Shown one piece after another: positions 54,496 through 63,181 of a stretch of 64,000 nucleotides of DNA (its first letter is position 1; every line of letters starts with the position of its first letter). Both the position numbers and the translations under genes were made by a program. Source of the DNA: Gammaproteobacteria bacterium (GTDB lineage: Bacteria; Pseudomonadota; Gammaproteobacteria; SZUA-229); contig JABDRN010000026.1 in the NCBI GenBank assembly GCA_013041745.1, positions 68,652-132,651 on the forward strand, written 5' to 3'. A model generated the notes under the pieces. It was not told the origin of the DNA. It did not search any database and saw nothing but the letters and a program-made list of their open reading frames with translations.

Positions 54496-55512
54496 ATGAA
54501 ATCAATATTCAGATTCAAGATATTAATGAGTGTGTTAATGGTGACTGCCTGTATGCAGTCAACAACAGTGATGAGTACTGCAGATGCACCGGAATGGGTG
54601 CGTAGCGAACCGGATATGTACCCTAATTTCAAATACATGTCTGCCACTGGTTCGGCATCTAAAGCAGAACAGGCAAAAGCCAGGGCCTTATCTAACCTGG
54701 CAAAGATATTTGAAGTACAGATACGAGAAGTGTCTACTACTTCGCAGGATACACAGACCAGTAAAAAAGATGGTATCGAAACGGTTGCGTCAAGTGCGAG
54801 GATCGCCAGCACCGTCAATCTAAAAACAGATAAGATGGTTCAAGGTGCGCGCATAGCAGAGCAATGGCAGAGCAGTACTGATCTGACTTATCATGCACTG
54901 GCTGTGCTGGACCGTGCCCAGGCAGGGAATAATATTCGAGGTGAGATGAGAGATCTGGATGATCAGACAGAGCATGCACTGGACCAACATGGGCGAAGAG
55001 AAGATGTGCTCCTAAAAATAGCAGATTTGCATAAAGCGAATGAGTTGCAACAGGACAGGGAGACGCTGCAGAGGACATTGAAAATAATAGACGTAAAAGG
55101 AAAGGGATCACCAGCGAGATGGCAATTGGCAGAGTTAAACGAGCAGTTGGGCCGTGAGTTGCGAGACTTACCTGTTCAAACAGCCATTCGAGTCGATGAT
55201 ATCGGTGGCCTGAGTAACATCTTGCAGGGGGCTGCGGCAAATGCGGGGTTTAATGTTGGAGGCTCAGGTTACCAGTTAGCAGCTAGCCTTGAAAAACAAC
55301 AGCCGATCGATCAGGGAGACTGGCACTGGTTGCGAGCGACATTAAAGATCGAACTCATCGCACAGGATGGTGTTACCGTTATCGGTTATCAGTCATGGCC
55401 GCTAAAAGTTTCAGCCAGCAATCCATCACAACTTGATGCGCGCATGTTGAAAGAAGTTGACAAGAAGCTTAAGAATGAGCTGTTAAATAGCGTTCTCCAA
55501 TTTGCAACATAG
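54496..55512 (+). CDS. LPP20-family lipoprotein
   Basis: A 338-residue exported protein with signal region ILMSVLMVTACMQS (lipobox VTAC). An LPP20-like domain follows: APEWVRSEPDMYPNFKYMSATGSASKAEQAKARALSNLAKIFEVQIREVS, with the ARIASTVNLKTDKMVQGARIAEQW-TYHALAVLDRAQA continuation. The C-terminal half carries a second alpha/beta domain (LRDLPVQTAIRVDDIGGLSNILQGAAANAGFNV, DWHWLRATLKIELIAQDGVTVIGYQSWPLKVS). Third member of the lpoB set, 45 nt after COG3014. The molecular role is unknown. Confidence 0.8.
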   Translation: MKSIFRFKILMSVLMVTACMQSTTVMSTADAPEWVRSEPDMYPNFKYMSATGSASKAEQAKARALSNLAKIFEVQIREVSTTSQDTQTSKKDGIETVASSARIASTVNLKTDKMVQGARIAEQWQSSTDLTYHALAVLDRAQAGNNIRGEMRDLDDQTEHALDQHGRREDVLLKIADLHKANELQQDRETLQRTLKIIDVKGKGSPARWQLAELNEQLGRELRDLPVQTAIRVDDIGGLSNILQGAAANAGFNVGGSGYQLAASLEKQQPIDQGDWHWLRATLKIELIAQDGVTVIGYQSWPLKVSASNPSQLDARMLKEVDKKLKNELLNSVLQFAT

Positions 55513-55895
55513 TATCAAATCATTATTATCTGAAAGAGCGCCGATTAATATATTAAGCGATTATCTGGAAATGATTGCTGTATCTGCCTCGTTTTCCGTG
55601 CTAGAAAAGGTTTGGTGACCGTCTTCTCTGGACTTAGAGAATCGGGTTTTTCTAGGAGATATGTCAAAAGATCTATAATTACATGGATTAGTTCTACGTA
55701 TTGATGTAGGTAAACTATGTGTGATCATTCAAGCATTTTTCCCATGTGCCAAAAAGCGTACAGCACGCCATACTCTTGTAAGCTTACTTCCGTTTTTTTT
55801 AGACTGCTTTTGGATTATGAGGCCGGTCATGTCTATAGATCGAAACATGATCTATCGAATAACGCTACCTGCAATTGCTGTTAACAGTCGCTCCA
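55513..55895. other. Intergenic region before the diguanylate cyclase
   Basis: This gap of about 380 bp contains no supported gene. The 88-residue ORF at 55721-55987 overlaps the cyclase start in another frame and shows no family features. No terminator with a T tract or clear promoter could be picked out by eye. Confidence 0.5.
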
Positions 55896-57551
55896 ATGAA
55901 TGCAAAGAAAAGCTTATATTGGCACTTTTTGAGCATTATCATACCTCTTATCGTATTCGTATTTATCGTATTGATCGGTGTTTATGAGTGGTTGAATTAC
56001 AATAACGATAAAGCAGCACTGGTCAATAAGCTAGAGAGTCTGACTTCAGCATATTCGTTACTACTGGCCGAACCTGTTGCCAATGGTAATGTTAAGTATA
56101 TTAAGCTTTATAACACTTCTTTGATCGCAGACTCTGATGTTGCATTTGTCGTTATCAAGAATCAAGAGGGCGTAGTACTGGAACAGTATGGTGAAATCAA
56201 GGGTGATCCTTCACTGCAACGTTCGGTAGCAATTAACTATTCTCCCGATGCCAGTATAAGTAAAGTCGGAGAGTTCGTTATTGGACTTTCGACAAAAAAT
56301 GTTGTCAGCCAGCTTTTTGATCGGGTCAAGTATGAATTTATCTTGCTGGTTTCACTGGTTGCGATAGTGCTGTTCGCTGTAAGACGTGCTTATATCGAAA
56401 CTATAGGTAATCCACTTGATGCATTGATGTCGTCGATAGAGTACTTTAAAAGTCACCGTGTGCACCATGATGTTGAATATCAACAGGATGACGATCTGGG
56501 CGCTGTTATAAGGCGCTTCAACGAGATGCAGGTGCATCAGCTCGCAATCCAGCAAGAGTTGAAGAAACAGTACTTTTCCCTTGAAAATATAATCGAAGAG
56601 CGTACTCAGGAGCTGCAGGATGAGTTAGATAAACATGCCGAGACCTCGTCGATGTTGTATAACGAAAAACAGCGTGCGCAGATCACAATCAATTCTATTT
56701 CCGATTCTGTTATTACCACGGATGAGAATGGCTTGATCGAATTCATGAATCCTGCCGCATACAAGCTGCTTGATTATAAGAAAGGTTTTGTTGACGAGCG
56801 ATATTTCTCAGAAATCTTCAAGCTGCTCAGCATAGATTCAAGAGAGCCTGTCAAGGATCTGGTGGCATGGTGTCTCGAATCTGAAAATAAAAGTTGTCCG
56901 CCCATCGAATTCTATTTGAAGGTTGATTCCGGCAAGGAGTATATCGTAGAAGCGATATTATCAGGCCTGTTTGATAATAAAGGCAGGTCGACTGGTGTGG
57001 TCGTATTGATACGTGATATTACAGCATCGAAAAAACGCAGCAATGAGCTCTCCTATCTCGCGCATCATGATATGTTGACTGGGCTCGTTAATCGTCGAGA
57101 GTTCGAGTCGCAAATGGAGGGATTGCTGGAAGATTCTCGCTTAAACGTATGCCAGCATGTTATGTTTTATCTTGATCTTGATCACTTTAAAACCATCAAT
57201 GATGAATGCGGGCATGCGGCGGGCGATAAGGTATTAAAGCTGCTCGCCGAGGAATTTAAGAATCATCTGCGAAAAGACGATTGTGTTGGTCGCCTCGGTG
57301 GCGATGAGTTTGGCGTTTTACTGGTTCACTGTAATGTGAAAAGTGCAAAGATCGTAGCTGAGAAAATGCGCCAGGATATCGATGATTTTGAGTTTGAATG
57401 GGAGGGTAAGCATTTCAAGCTTGGTCTGAGTATTGGTGTTGTAGCCATAACGAAGCATGCCGATTCTATAGAGAGCCTCATGGAACAGGCTGATACCAGC
57501 TGTTATATAGCCAAGCAAAAAGGGCGAAACCAGATACACTTGCACAGTTGA
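55896..57551 (+). CDS. Membrane diguanylate cyclase with periplasmic sensor, HAMP, PAS and GGDEF domains
   Basis: A 551-residue protein. TM1 (IIIPLIVFVFIVLIGVYEWL) and TM2 (YEFILLVSLVAIVLFAVRRAY) flank an approximately 105-residue periplasmic sensor. A HAMP-like segment (ETIGNPLDALMSSIEYFKSHRVHHDVEYQQDDDLGAVIRRFNEM) leads to a coiled coil, a PAS domain (INSISDSVITTDENGLIEFMNPAAYKLLDY) and GGDEF. The active site is RLGGDEFGVLL, and the inhibitory I-site RxxD (RKDD) lies five residues before it. The protein should synthesise c-di-GMP with product inhibition. ATG 55896 (MNAKKSLYW) is chosen over the upstream TTG. Confidence 0.9.
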   Translation: MNAKKSLYWHFLSIIIPLIVFVFIVLIGVYEWLNYNNDKAALVNKLESLTSAYSLLLAEPVANGNVKYIKLYNTSLIADSDVAFVVIKNQEGVVLEQYGEIKGDPSLQRSVAINYSPDASISKVGEFVIGLSTKNVVSQLFDRVKYEFILLVSLVAIVLFAVRRAYIETIGNPLDALMSSIEYFKSHRVHHDVEYQQDDDLGAVIRRFNEMQVHQLAIQQELKKQYFSLENIIEERTQELQDELDKHAETSSMLYNEKQRAQITINSISDSVITTDENGLIEFMNPAAYKLLDYKKGFVDERYFSEIFKLLSIDSREPVKDLVAWCLESENKSCPPIEFYLKVDSGKEYIVEAILSGLFDNKGRSTGVVVLIRDITASKKRSNELSYLAHHDMLTGLVNRREFESQMEGLLEDSRLNVCQHVMFYLDLDHFKTINDECGHAAGDKVLKLLAEEFKNHLRKDDCVGRLGGDEFGVLLVHCNVKSAKIVAEKMRQDIDDFEFEWEGKHFKLGLSIGVVAITKHADSIESLMEQADTSCYIAKQKGRNQIHLHS

Positions 57552-57857
57552 CTGCCATTGGCGTATAAAATAAGTGGTTATTTGTAGCTTGATTCAGGGG
57601 CAGGTGGAACCTGTTCAGGGCTGTTGTATCAGGTTCTTGTATTGTAAGATTATACCCATATGTTCTAGTAGTGTTTGAAGCTATATTTTAAATATATTTA
57701 ACTGTAGCCAGGGAACAGCACTGTCGATTTCGGGTCGAAGTGGTCCTGCTAGAAGATTTTTCGAATTTGTAAATAAACCAAGCTGAAATTTATTATTGAT
57801 AAAAATGATTCCTGATTTAGAAAAATTATTAAGTTTGTCCTACACTGAAGGTGAGGC
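57552..57857. other. Intergenic region before clpS
   Basis: The 306-bp gap is AT-rich in its second half and ends with GAAGGTGAGGC before the clpS ATG. I see no gene, terminator or clear operator in it. Confidence 0.5.
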
Positions 57858-58235
57858 ATGAGTGTTTACCAGAGCCATGATTTTACCGATAGATGTATCA
57901 TTGCTAGCAATGCTGGTGATGATGACTGGGAACATGACTATGATGGCGGGCTTGCTGTTGAAGAAGATAAACCGAAGTTACAGCCGCCAAAACAATACAA
58001 AGTCATCGTAAATAATGATGACTACACGCCGATGGAATTTGTTGTACAGGTGTTGATGATGTTCTTTGCTATGGATAATGCAAAAGCGACACGTGTGATG
58101 ATGTCAGTCCACACAAAGGGTAGAGGTGTTTGCGGTACGTTTAGTCATGAGATCGCCGAGACCAAGGTTGATCAGGTAAATGAGTATTCACGAATTAACC
58201 AGCACCCTTTGATGTGCACCATGGAAGAGGCCTGA
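57858..58235 (+). CDS. clpS: ATP-dependent Clp protease adaptor ClpS
   Basis: A 125-residue adaptor delivering N-degron substrates to ClpAP. Core: [61 protein letters not shown], containing the NDDYTPM binding site. The N-terminal extension of about 48 acidic residues is longer than that of E. coli ClpS (26 or so). It lies 55 nt upstream of clpA. Confidence 0.96.
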   Translation: MSVYQSHDFTDRCIIASNAGDDDWEHDYDGGLAVEEDKPKLQPPKQYKVIVNNDDYTPMEFVVQVLMMFFAMDNAKATRVMMSVHTKGRGVCGTFSHEIAETKVDQVNEYSRINQHPLMCTMEEA

Positions 58236-58290
58236 CTATTGCAATTTATATTAGGTAAACTTTTTTAATGGTAACGTGTAAGGTAACGCC

Positions 58291-60552
58291 ATGTTGAGTA
58301 AAGAACTTGAAGCATCGTTAAATAATGCATTTAATGAGGCAAGAGAAAAAAGGCATGAATATATAACAGTAGAGCATCTGCTGCTTTCTCTGTTAGATAA
58401 TAATAGTGCCAGTGTCGTATTACAGGCCTGTGGCACTGACCTTAATCTACTCAGTGTCGAACTCAAAGAATATCTGGACAACAACACGCCTGTATTTGGT
58501 GATGTTGTCGGTGGCGAAGTACAACCTACTCTAGGCTTTCAACGTGTGCTGCAGCGTGCTGTATTCCATGTTCAGTCCTCCGGCAAAAAAGAAGTGGTCG
58601 GCGCGAATGTGCTTGTTGCTATGTTTGGTGAGCAGGAGTCACAGGCTGTTTATCTATTGAATCAACAAAATGTTAACCGTCTGGATGTGGTGAACTATAT
58701 CTCTCATGGCATCACAAAAGTGCCAAATGATACTGAGAAACTCGAAGATCATTCTGATCAGAGTGCTGGGCAGGATGCTGAAGCCCAACCACTGGAAAAT
58801 TTCACTACCAATTTAAATCAGCGTGCCATGCAAGGCCTGATCGATCCATTGATCGGCCGTGAGCACGAAGTTGAGAGGACGGTACAGATTTTATGTCGTC
58901 GTCGAAAGAATAACCCCTTGCTTGTCGGTGAAGCTGGTGTCGGTAAAACGGCTTTGGCTGAAGGCCTTGCTAAACGCATCGTTGACAAAGAAGTACCGGA
59001 TGTATTGCTAGATAGCACTATCTTCTCACTTGATCTGGGCTCTCTGGTCGCAGGTACCAAGTACCGTGGTGATTTTGAGAAACGTCTAAAAGGCGTGCTA
59101 AAGCAGTTAAAGCAGCGCCCAGGAGCCGTTCTCTTTATCGACGAGATCCATACCATAATCGGGGCGGGTTCTGCCTCTGGCGGCGTCATGGATGCCTCTA
59201 ACCTGATCAAACCGATGCTGGCGAATGGGGAGCTCAAATGTATCGGCTCAACCACCTATGCAGAGTTTAGAAGCGTGTTTGAAAAAGACCATGCACTCGC
59301 TCGTCGCTTTCAGAAAATAGACATCGAAGAGCCTAATGTAGATGAAGCAGTGGAGATATTAAAAGGTCTGAAAACACGTTTTGAAGAACATCATGATGTC
59401 AAATATAGCAATAACGCCTTGCGTGCTGCGGTGGAGCTTTCTCAGCGTTATATCATGGACCGCTTTCTTCCAGACAAGGCCATAGACGTCATCGACGAGG
59501 CCGGTGCACAGAGGCAGTTACAGGCAAGCGCTGGCAAATCCAATAAAAATTCGATCAACGTGCATGATATAGAGAATATTATTGCCAAGATCGCGCGTAT
59601 CCCTGCGAAGACAGTTTCTACGTCGGATACTGACGCATTGAAGAACCTCGAACGTGATCTAAAGCTTGTGGTATTTGGACAGGATGATGCCATCGATACA
59701 CTGACCACTGCGATTCGCATGTCAAGGTCTGGCCTGGGTGAACCGGAAAAACCGATAGGATCTTTCCTCTTTGCCGGTCCTACCGGTGTCGGTAAGACCG
59801 AAGTCAGCAAACAGCTTGCCAGTATCATGGGAGTTGAGCTGTTACGCTTTGATATGTCGGAATATATGGAGCGTCATACCGTGTCGCGTCTCATCGGTGC
59901 GCCGCCAGGCTATGTCGGTTTTGATGATGGGGGTCTGTTGACAGAGGCCGTCAATAAACATCCGCACTGTGTCTTGCTGCTTGATGAGATCGAAAAAGCG
60001 CATCCGGAAGTATTTAATATCCTGTTGCAGATAATGGATCACGGTACATTGACAGACAGTAATGGACGCAAGACTGATTTCCGTAATGTCATCCTGGTCA
60101 TGACCAGTAATGCCGGTGCACAGTTGATGTCTCGCCGATCAATGGGATTCACCGAGCAGCAGAACGAACTCGATGGTATGGAAGAAATCAAGAAGATGTT
60201 TACGCCAGAGTTCAGAAATCGTCTGGATTCGATCGTCAACTTTGGACCCTTGGACGCACACACTCTGTCTAATGTGGTTGACAAGTTCCTGGTCGCCCTT
60301 GAGCTGCAACTCAATGAGAAAAAGGTTACTATCAATGTCGATAAAGCGGCTCGTGAGTTGCTGGCTGTAAGAGGTTATGATCCCAAGATGGGGGCAAGGC
60401 CGATGGCTCGCATCATACAGGAACTGCTGAAGAAGCCACTGGCGAACGATCTCCTGTTCGGAGATTTAAGTAAAGGCGGCCATGTAGATGTAACGGTGTC
60501 TGATGACAATGAACTGGCTATAAATATTGCAGCGGAGACAGTAAAAGCCTGA
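58291..60552 (+). CDS. clpA: ClpA unfoldase of the ClpAP protease
   Basis: A 753-residue double AAA+ ATPase. The N domain (LSKELEASLNNAFNEAREKRHEYITVEHLLLSLL) binds ClpS. D1 has Walker A GEAGVGKTALAEGLA and Walker B VLFIDEIHTIIGAG. D2 has GPTGVGKTEVSKQLA and VLLLDEIEKAHPEVFN with MTSNAG. Absence of a long middle coiled coil distinguishes ClpA from ClpB. It threads substrates into ClpP, which is not in the window. Confidence 0.97.
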   Translation: MLSKELEASLNNAFNEAREKRHEYITVEHLLLSLLDNNSASVVLQACGTDLNLLSVELKEYLDNNTPVFGDVVGGEVQPTLGFQRVLQRAVFHVQSSGKKEVVGANVLVAMFGEQESQAVYLLNQQNVNRLDVVNYISHGITKVPNDTEKLEDHSDQSAGQDAEAQPLENFTTNLNQRAMQGLIDPLIGREHEVERTVQILCRRRKNNPLLVGEAGVGKTALAEGLAKRIVDKEVPDVLLDSTIFSLDLGSLVAGTKYRGDFEKRLKGVLKQLKQRPGAVLFIDEIHTIIGAGSASGGVMDASNLIKPMLANGELKCIGSTTYAEFRSVFEKDHALARRFQKIDIEEPNVDEAVEILKGLKTRFEEHHDVKYSNNALRAAVELSQRYIMDRFLPDKAIDVIDEAGAQRQLQASAGKSNKNSINVHDIENIIAKIARIPAKTVSTSDTDALKNLERDLKLVVFGQDDAIDTLTTAIRMSRSGLGEPEKPIGSFLFAGPTGVGKTEVSKQLASIMGVELLRFDMSEYMERHTVSRLIGAPPGYVGFDDGGLLTEAVNKHPHCVLLLDEIEKAHPEVFNILLQIMDHGTLTDSNGRKTDFRNVILVMTSNAGAQLMSRRSMGFTEQQNELDGMEEIKKMFTPEFRNRLDSIVNFGPLDAHTLSNVVDKFLVALELQLNEKKVTINVDKAARELLAVRGYDPKMGARPMARIIQELLKKPLANDLLFGDLSKGGHVDVTVSDDNELAINIAAETVKA

Positions 60553-60606
60553 TTTGAAACGCTGTTTGCTATACAGACAGCCAAAAACATAGAAGCTATA
60601 AACTAG

Positions 60607-60640
60607 AAAGGCCGCTGATAAAAATTCAGCGGCCTTTTTT
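60607..60640. terminator. Bidirectional terminator between clpA and infA
   Basis: AAAGGCCGCTGA-TAAAAAT-TCAGCGGCCTTT is a perfect 12-bp stem followed by more Ts, located between the convergent clpA and infA stops. Confidence 0.93.
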
Positions 60641-60648
60641 ATTGAAAT

Positions 60649-60867
60649 TTATTTGGCGCGGTAAACGATACGGCCTTTTTCAAGATCGTATGGGGTGAGT
60701 TCAACAGTTACTGCATCGCCAGTCATGATACGTATGTAATGCTTACGCATTTTTCCAGAGATGTGAGCTATTACTGTGTGTCCGTTTTCCAGTTCTACTC
60801 GGAACATGGTGTTAGGCAGGGTTTCTGTTACCGTGCCTTCCATCTGTATTGCTTCTTCTTTAGCCAT
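60649..60867 (-). CDS. infA: Translation initiation factor IF-1
   Basis: A 72-residue OB-fold protein with the invariant sequence pattern [70 protein letters not shown]. It binds the ribosomal A site in initiation. It is convergent with clpA, as in many proteobacteria. Confidence 0.98.
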   Translation of the reverse strand: MAKEEAIQMEGTVTETLPNTMFRVELENGHTVIAHISGKMRKHYIRIMTGDAVTVELTPYDLEKGRIVYRAK

Positions 60868-61016
60868 ATAAAATTTTCTTGTTAAGTAAAAATAAAGTAA
60901 GCAGAATGATTCTAGAAAAAATTAAACAGGGTGAACATCTGGCTGACTTTTAATAATGTTGCGCAATTATCGTTATTTCTAGCACAATCGCAAGCTATTT
61001 ATCGATTTTCTGCTGA

Positions 61017-61901
61017 TTATTGTTGTGAAGGCGCTGTTTTTTCAGGTGAACTGGCCATCGCCGGGTTGCCATTCTTTGGCAGCATGAAAATCGGGTCTAT
61101 AAGTGCCTGGTTGGCGTACACCGCAAAATGCAGATGTGGCCCGGTAACACGACCGGTCTGACCGACATTGCCGATGATATCTCCCTGCTTCACGGTATCA
61201 CCGGGTTTTACTGATATCTTGCTCAAATGTGCATATAAAGTAATTATGCCCTGGCCATGATCAAGATAGACCATATTACCGCTGAAAAAGAAATCACCAG
61301 TATCTACCACCGTGGCATCGGCTACCGCCATGACAGGCGTGCCCTCATCGGCAGCTATATCAAGCCCGCTATGCGGGCGTCTTTCCTGTTCATTGAAAAA
61401 ACGTCTTAGCCCGAAGATACTGCTTATCCGACCAGTAACCGGCCAGATAAAATCTACCTTTGGATCGGTTTCACTATAAAGTTTTCTCGCCTTTTTTTTA
61501 CGCAGACTCTCGGCAGCGATACGCTCACTGTCCTGTTTGTTCGGGTTCACCTTGCGTTTGTTTTTGATAGTCAGGTGCTGCTCATCATATTTTTTATACT
61601 CGACAGTAACGCTGGTATTAAGGCTAAGTCCATCGGCTCGGCGAATTGAAAACTCATAATTGCCGGGCTTTTTGGATAGCCCGATTCCTGCCATCGCCAC
61701 CCAGCTGTCCTTATAGGGAAATACGGCGATACGTTTATTGTCAAAATAAACCTTGGTTCCATGTTTGTAGTCGGGCAGTTGTAGCAATGCTATGCCGCCG
61801 GGTACCAGCGCCTGTTCTGGTAGGGCATGTAGGTAACTGCCGTAAAAAAAGATCACTGCGCTAAACAATATGCGTCTGAGAGAATGTAGGTACTTGATCA
61901 T
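61017..61901 (-). CDS. M23-family peptidoglycan DD-metallopeptidase
   Basis: A 294-residue exported enzyme with a signal peptide (LHSLRRILFSAVIFFYGSYLHA). An N-terminal beta domain (about residues 30-110) precedes the LytM domain (about 150-280): FIWPVTGRISSIFGLRRFFNEQERRPHSGLDIAADEGTPVMAVADATVV, with the metal-binding HxxxD (HSGLD), and GPHLHFAVYANQALIDP with HxH. All zinc ligands are intact, unlike the NlpD at 34 kb, so it should be an active cross-link endopeptidase. Transcribed away from the aminotransferase. Confidence 0.9.
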   Translation of the reverse strand: MIKYLHSLRRILFSAVIFFYGSYLHALPEQALVPGGIALLQLPDYKHGTKVYFDNKRIAVFPYKDSWVAMAGIGLSKKPGNYEFSIRRADGLSLNTSVTVEYKKYDEQHLTIKNKRKVNPNKQDSERIAAESLRKKKARKLYSETDPKVDFIWPVTGRISSIFGLRRFFNEQERRPHSGLDIAADEGTPVMAVADATVVDTGDFFFSGNMVYLDHGQGIITLYAHLSKISVKPGDTVKQGDIIGNVGQTGRVTGPHLHFAVYANQALIDPIFMLPKNGNPAMASSPEKTAPSQQ

Positions 61902-62001
61902 CTGGGTATATCACCAAAAAAATAAAAACGTATTAGCAGGTTCTCAGTGTAAAATGCGCGCAGATGGAAATCAATGCTCATAAACCGTTAGCTGCTACAA
62001 A

Positions 62002-63168
62002 ATGACCAGGCCAAAACTATCCCGGCGTGCTGAACAGCTCAATCCATTTCATGTGATGGATATCCTTGCACAGGCAAAAGCATTGAGCAGGCAGGGCAGA
62101 ACTATATTTCATATGGAAGTAGGTGAACCTGATTTTGCCACGGCTGAGCCTATCATAAGCGCAGGTATTGAAGCGCTACAACAGTACAGCACTCACTACA
62201 CTCCAGCACTTGGTTTGCCAGAACTGCGTGAGGAGATCTCAGGGTATTATGAGAGGAAGTTTTCTCTGCAGCTTGATCCGCGGCGGGTAATAATAACGCC
62301 GGGTGCTTCAGGTGCATTGCAGCTGGCAATGTTATGCCTGCTGGATGCCGGTGAAAATGTGCTGCTGGCTGACCCAGGTTACCCCTGTAACCGGAATATC
62401 GCGCGAGTACTGGCTGCTGATGCGATCTCAGTACCGGTGAGTGCGGAAAACTACTATCAACTGGATGCCAGTTCAGCAGCACAGCACTGGAATGAGCTGA
62501 CACGTGCCGCCATGGTAGCGTCACCGTCTAATCCGACCGGCACCATACTACCGAGAGAGCAACTGGAGTCCTTGTGCCAGCTTGTCGAGAAGAAACAGGG
62601 CAGGGTCATCGTCGATGAGATATATCAGGGGCTGGTTTATGAGCAAGAGGAATACACGGCACTGCAAGTGTCTAACGAATGTTTTGTCATAAACAGTTTT
62701 TCCAAGTATTTCGGCATGACTGGCTGGCGACTTGGCTGGATGGTGGTGCCTGATTATTATGTGGATGCGATCGACCGAATCGCGCAGAATATCTTCCTGG
62801 CGCCGCCTACTGTTTCACAGGTTGCAGCACTGACCGCTCTACAGACTGAGACCCAGGTTATACTCGATGCCCGCAGGGATGAGTTCAGACAGCGCCGGGA
62901 TTTCCTATTGCCGGCATTAGAGCAGATGGGCTTCGAAGTAGCAGTCAAACCACAGGGGGCATTTTATATCTATGCTAATTGTCATCGCTTTACCGATGAT
63001 AGTTTTAGCTGGGTGAAGAGGTTACTTATCGAGCAGGGAGTGGCGGTAACACCGGGTATAGATTTTGGCAGTCATCTAGCGAATATACATTGTCGGTTTG
63101 CTTATACACAATCCCTTGAGATATTACAGCTCGCAGTTGATAAGATTGATGCTTTTGTACGTACCTGA
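62002..63168 (+). CDS. Class I/II aminotransferase (PLP-dependent)
   Basis: A 388-residue fold-type I aminotransferase. IFHMEVGEPDFATAEPI, THYTPALGLPELREEISGYY, ITPGASGALQLAMLCLL, SPSNPTGTILPREQL, VIVDEIYQGLVY and NSFSKYFGMTGWRLGWMV with the PLP lysine. The pattern resembles aspartate/alanine-type (AAT/AlaA) aminotransferases, but the donor and acceptor cannot be assigned. 13 nt before the DUF2797 gene on the same strand. Confidence 0.9.
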   Translation: MTRPKLSRRAEQLNPFHVMDILAQAKALSRQGRTIFHMEVGEPDFATAEPIISAGIEALQQYSTHYTPALGLPELREEISGYYERKFSLQLDPRRVIITPGASGALQLAMLCLLDAGENVLLADPGYPCNRNIARVLAADAISVPVSAENYYQLDASSAAQHWNELTRAAMVASPSNPTGTILPREQLESLCQLVEKKQGRVIVDEIYQGLVYEQEEYTALQVSNECFVINSFSKYFGMTGWRLGWMVVPDYYVDAIDRIAQNIFLAPPTVSQVAALTALQTETQVILDARRDEFRQRRDFLLPALEQMGFEVAVKPQGAFYIYANCHRFTDDSFSWVKRLLIEQGVAVTPGIDFGSHLANIHCRFAYTQSLEILQLAVDKIDAFVRT

Positions 63169-63181
63169 TGGTAAAGCTTAG

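Noticed and set aside
55721-55987. 88-residue ORF upstream of the diguanylate cyclase
   Set aside because: Overlaps the cyclase start in another frame, lacks a clear ribosome-binding site and has no recognisable domain.
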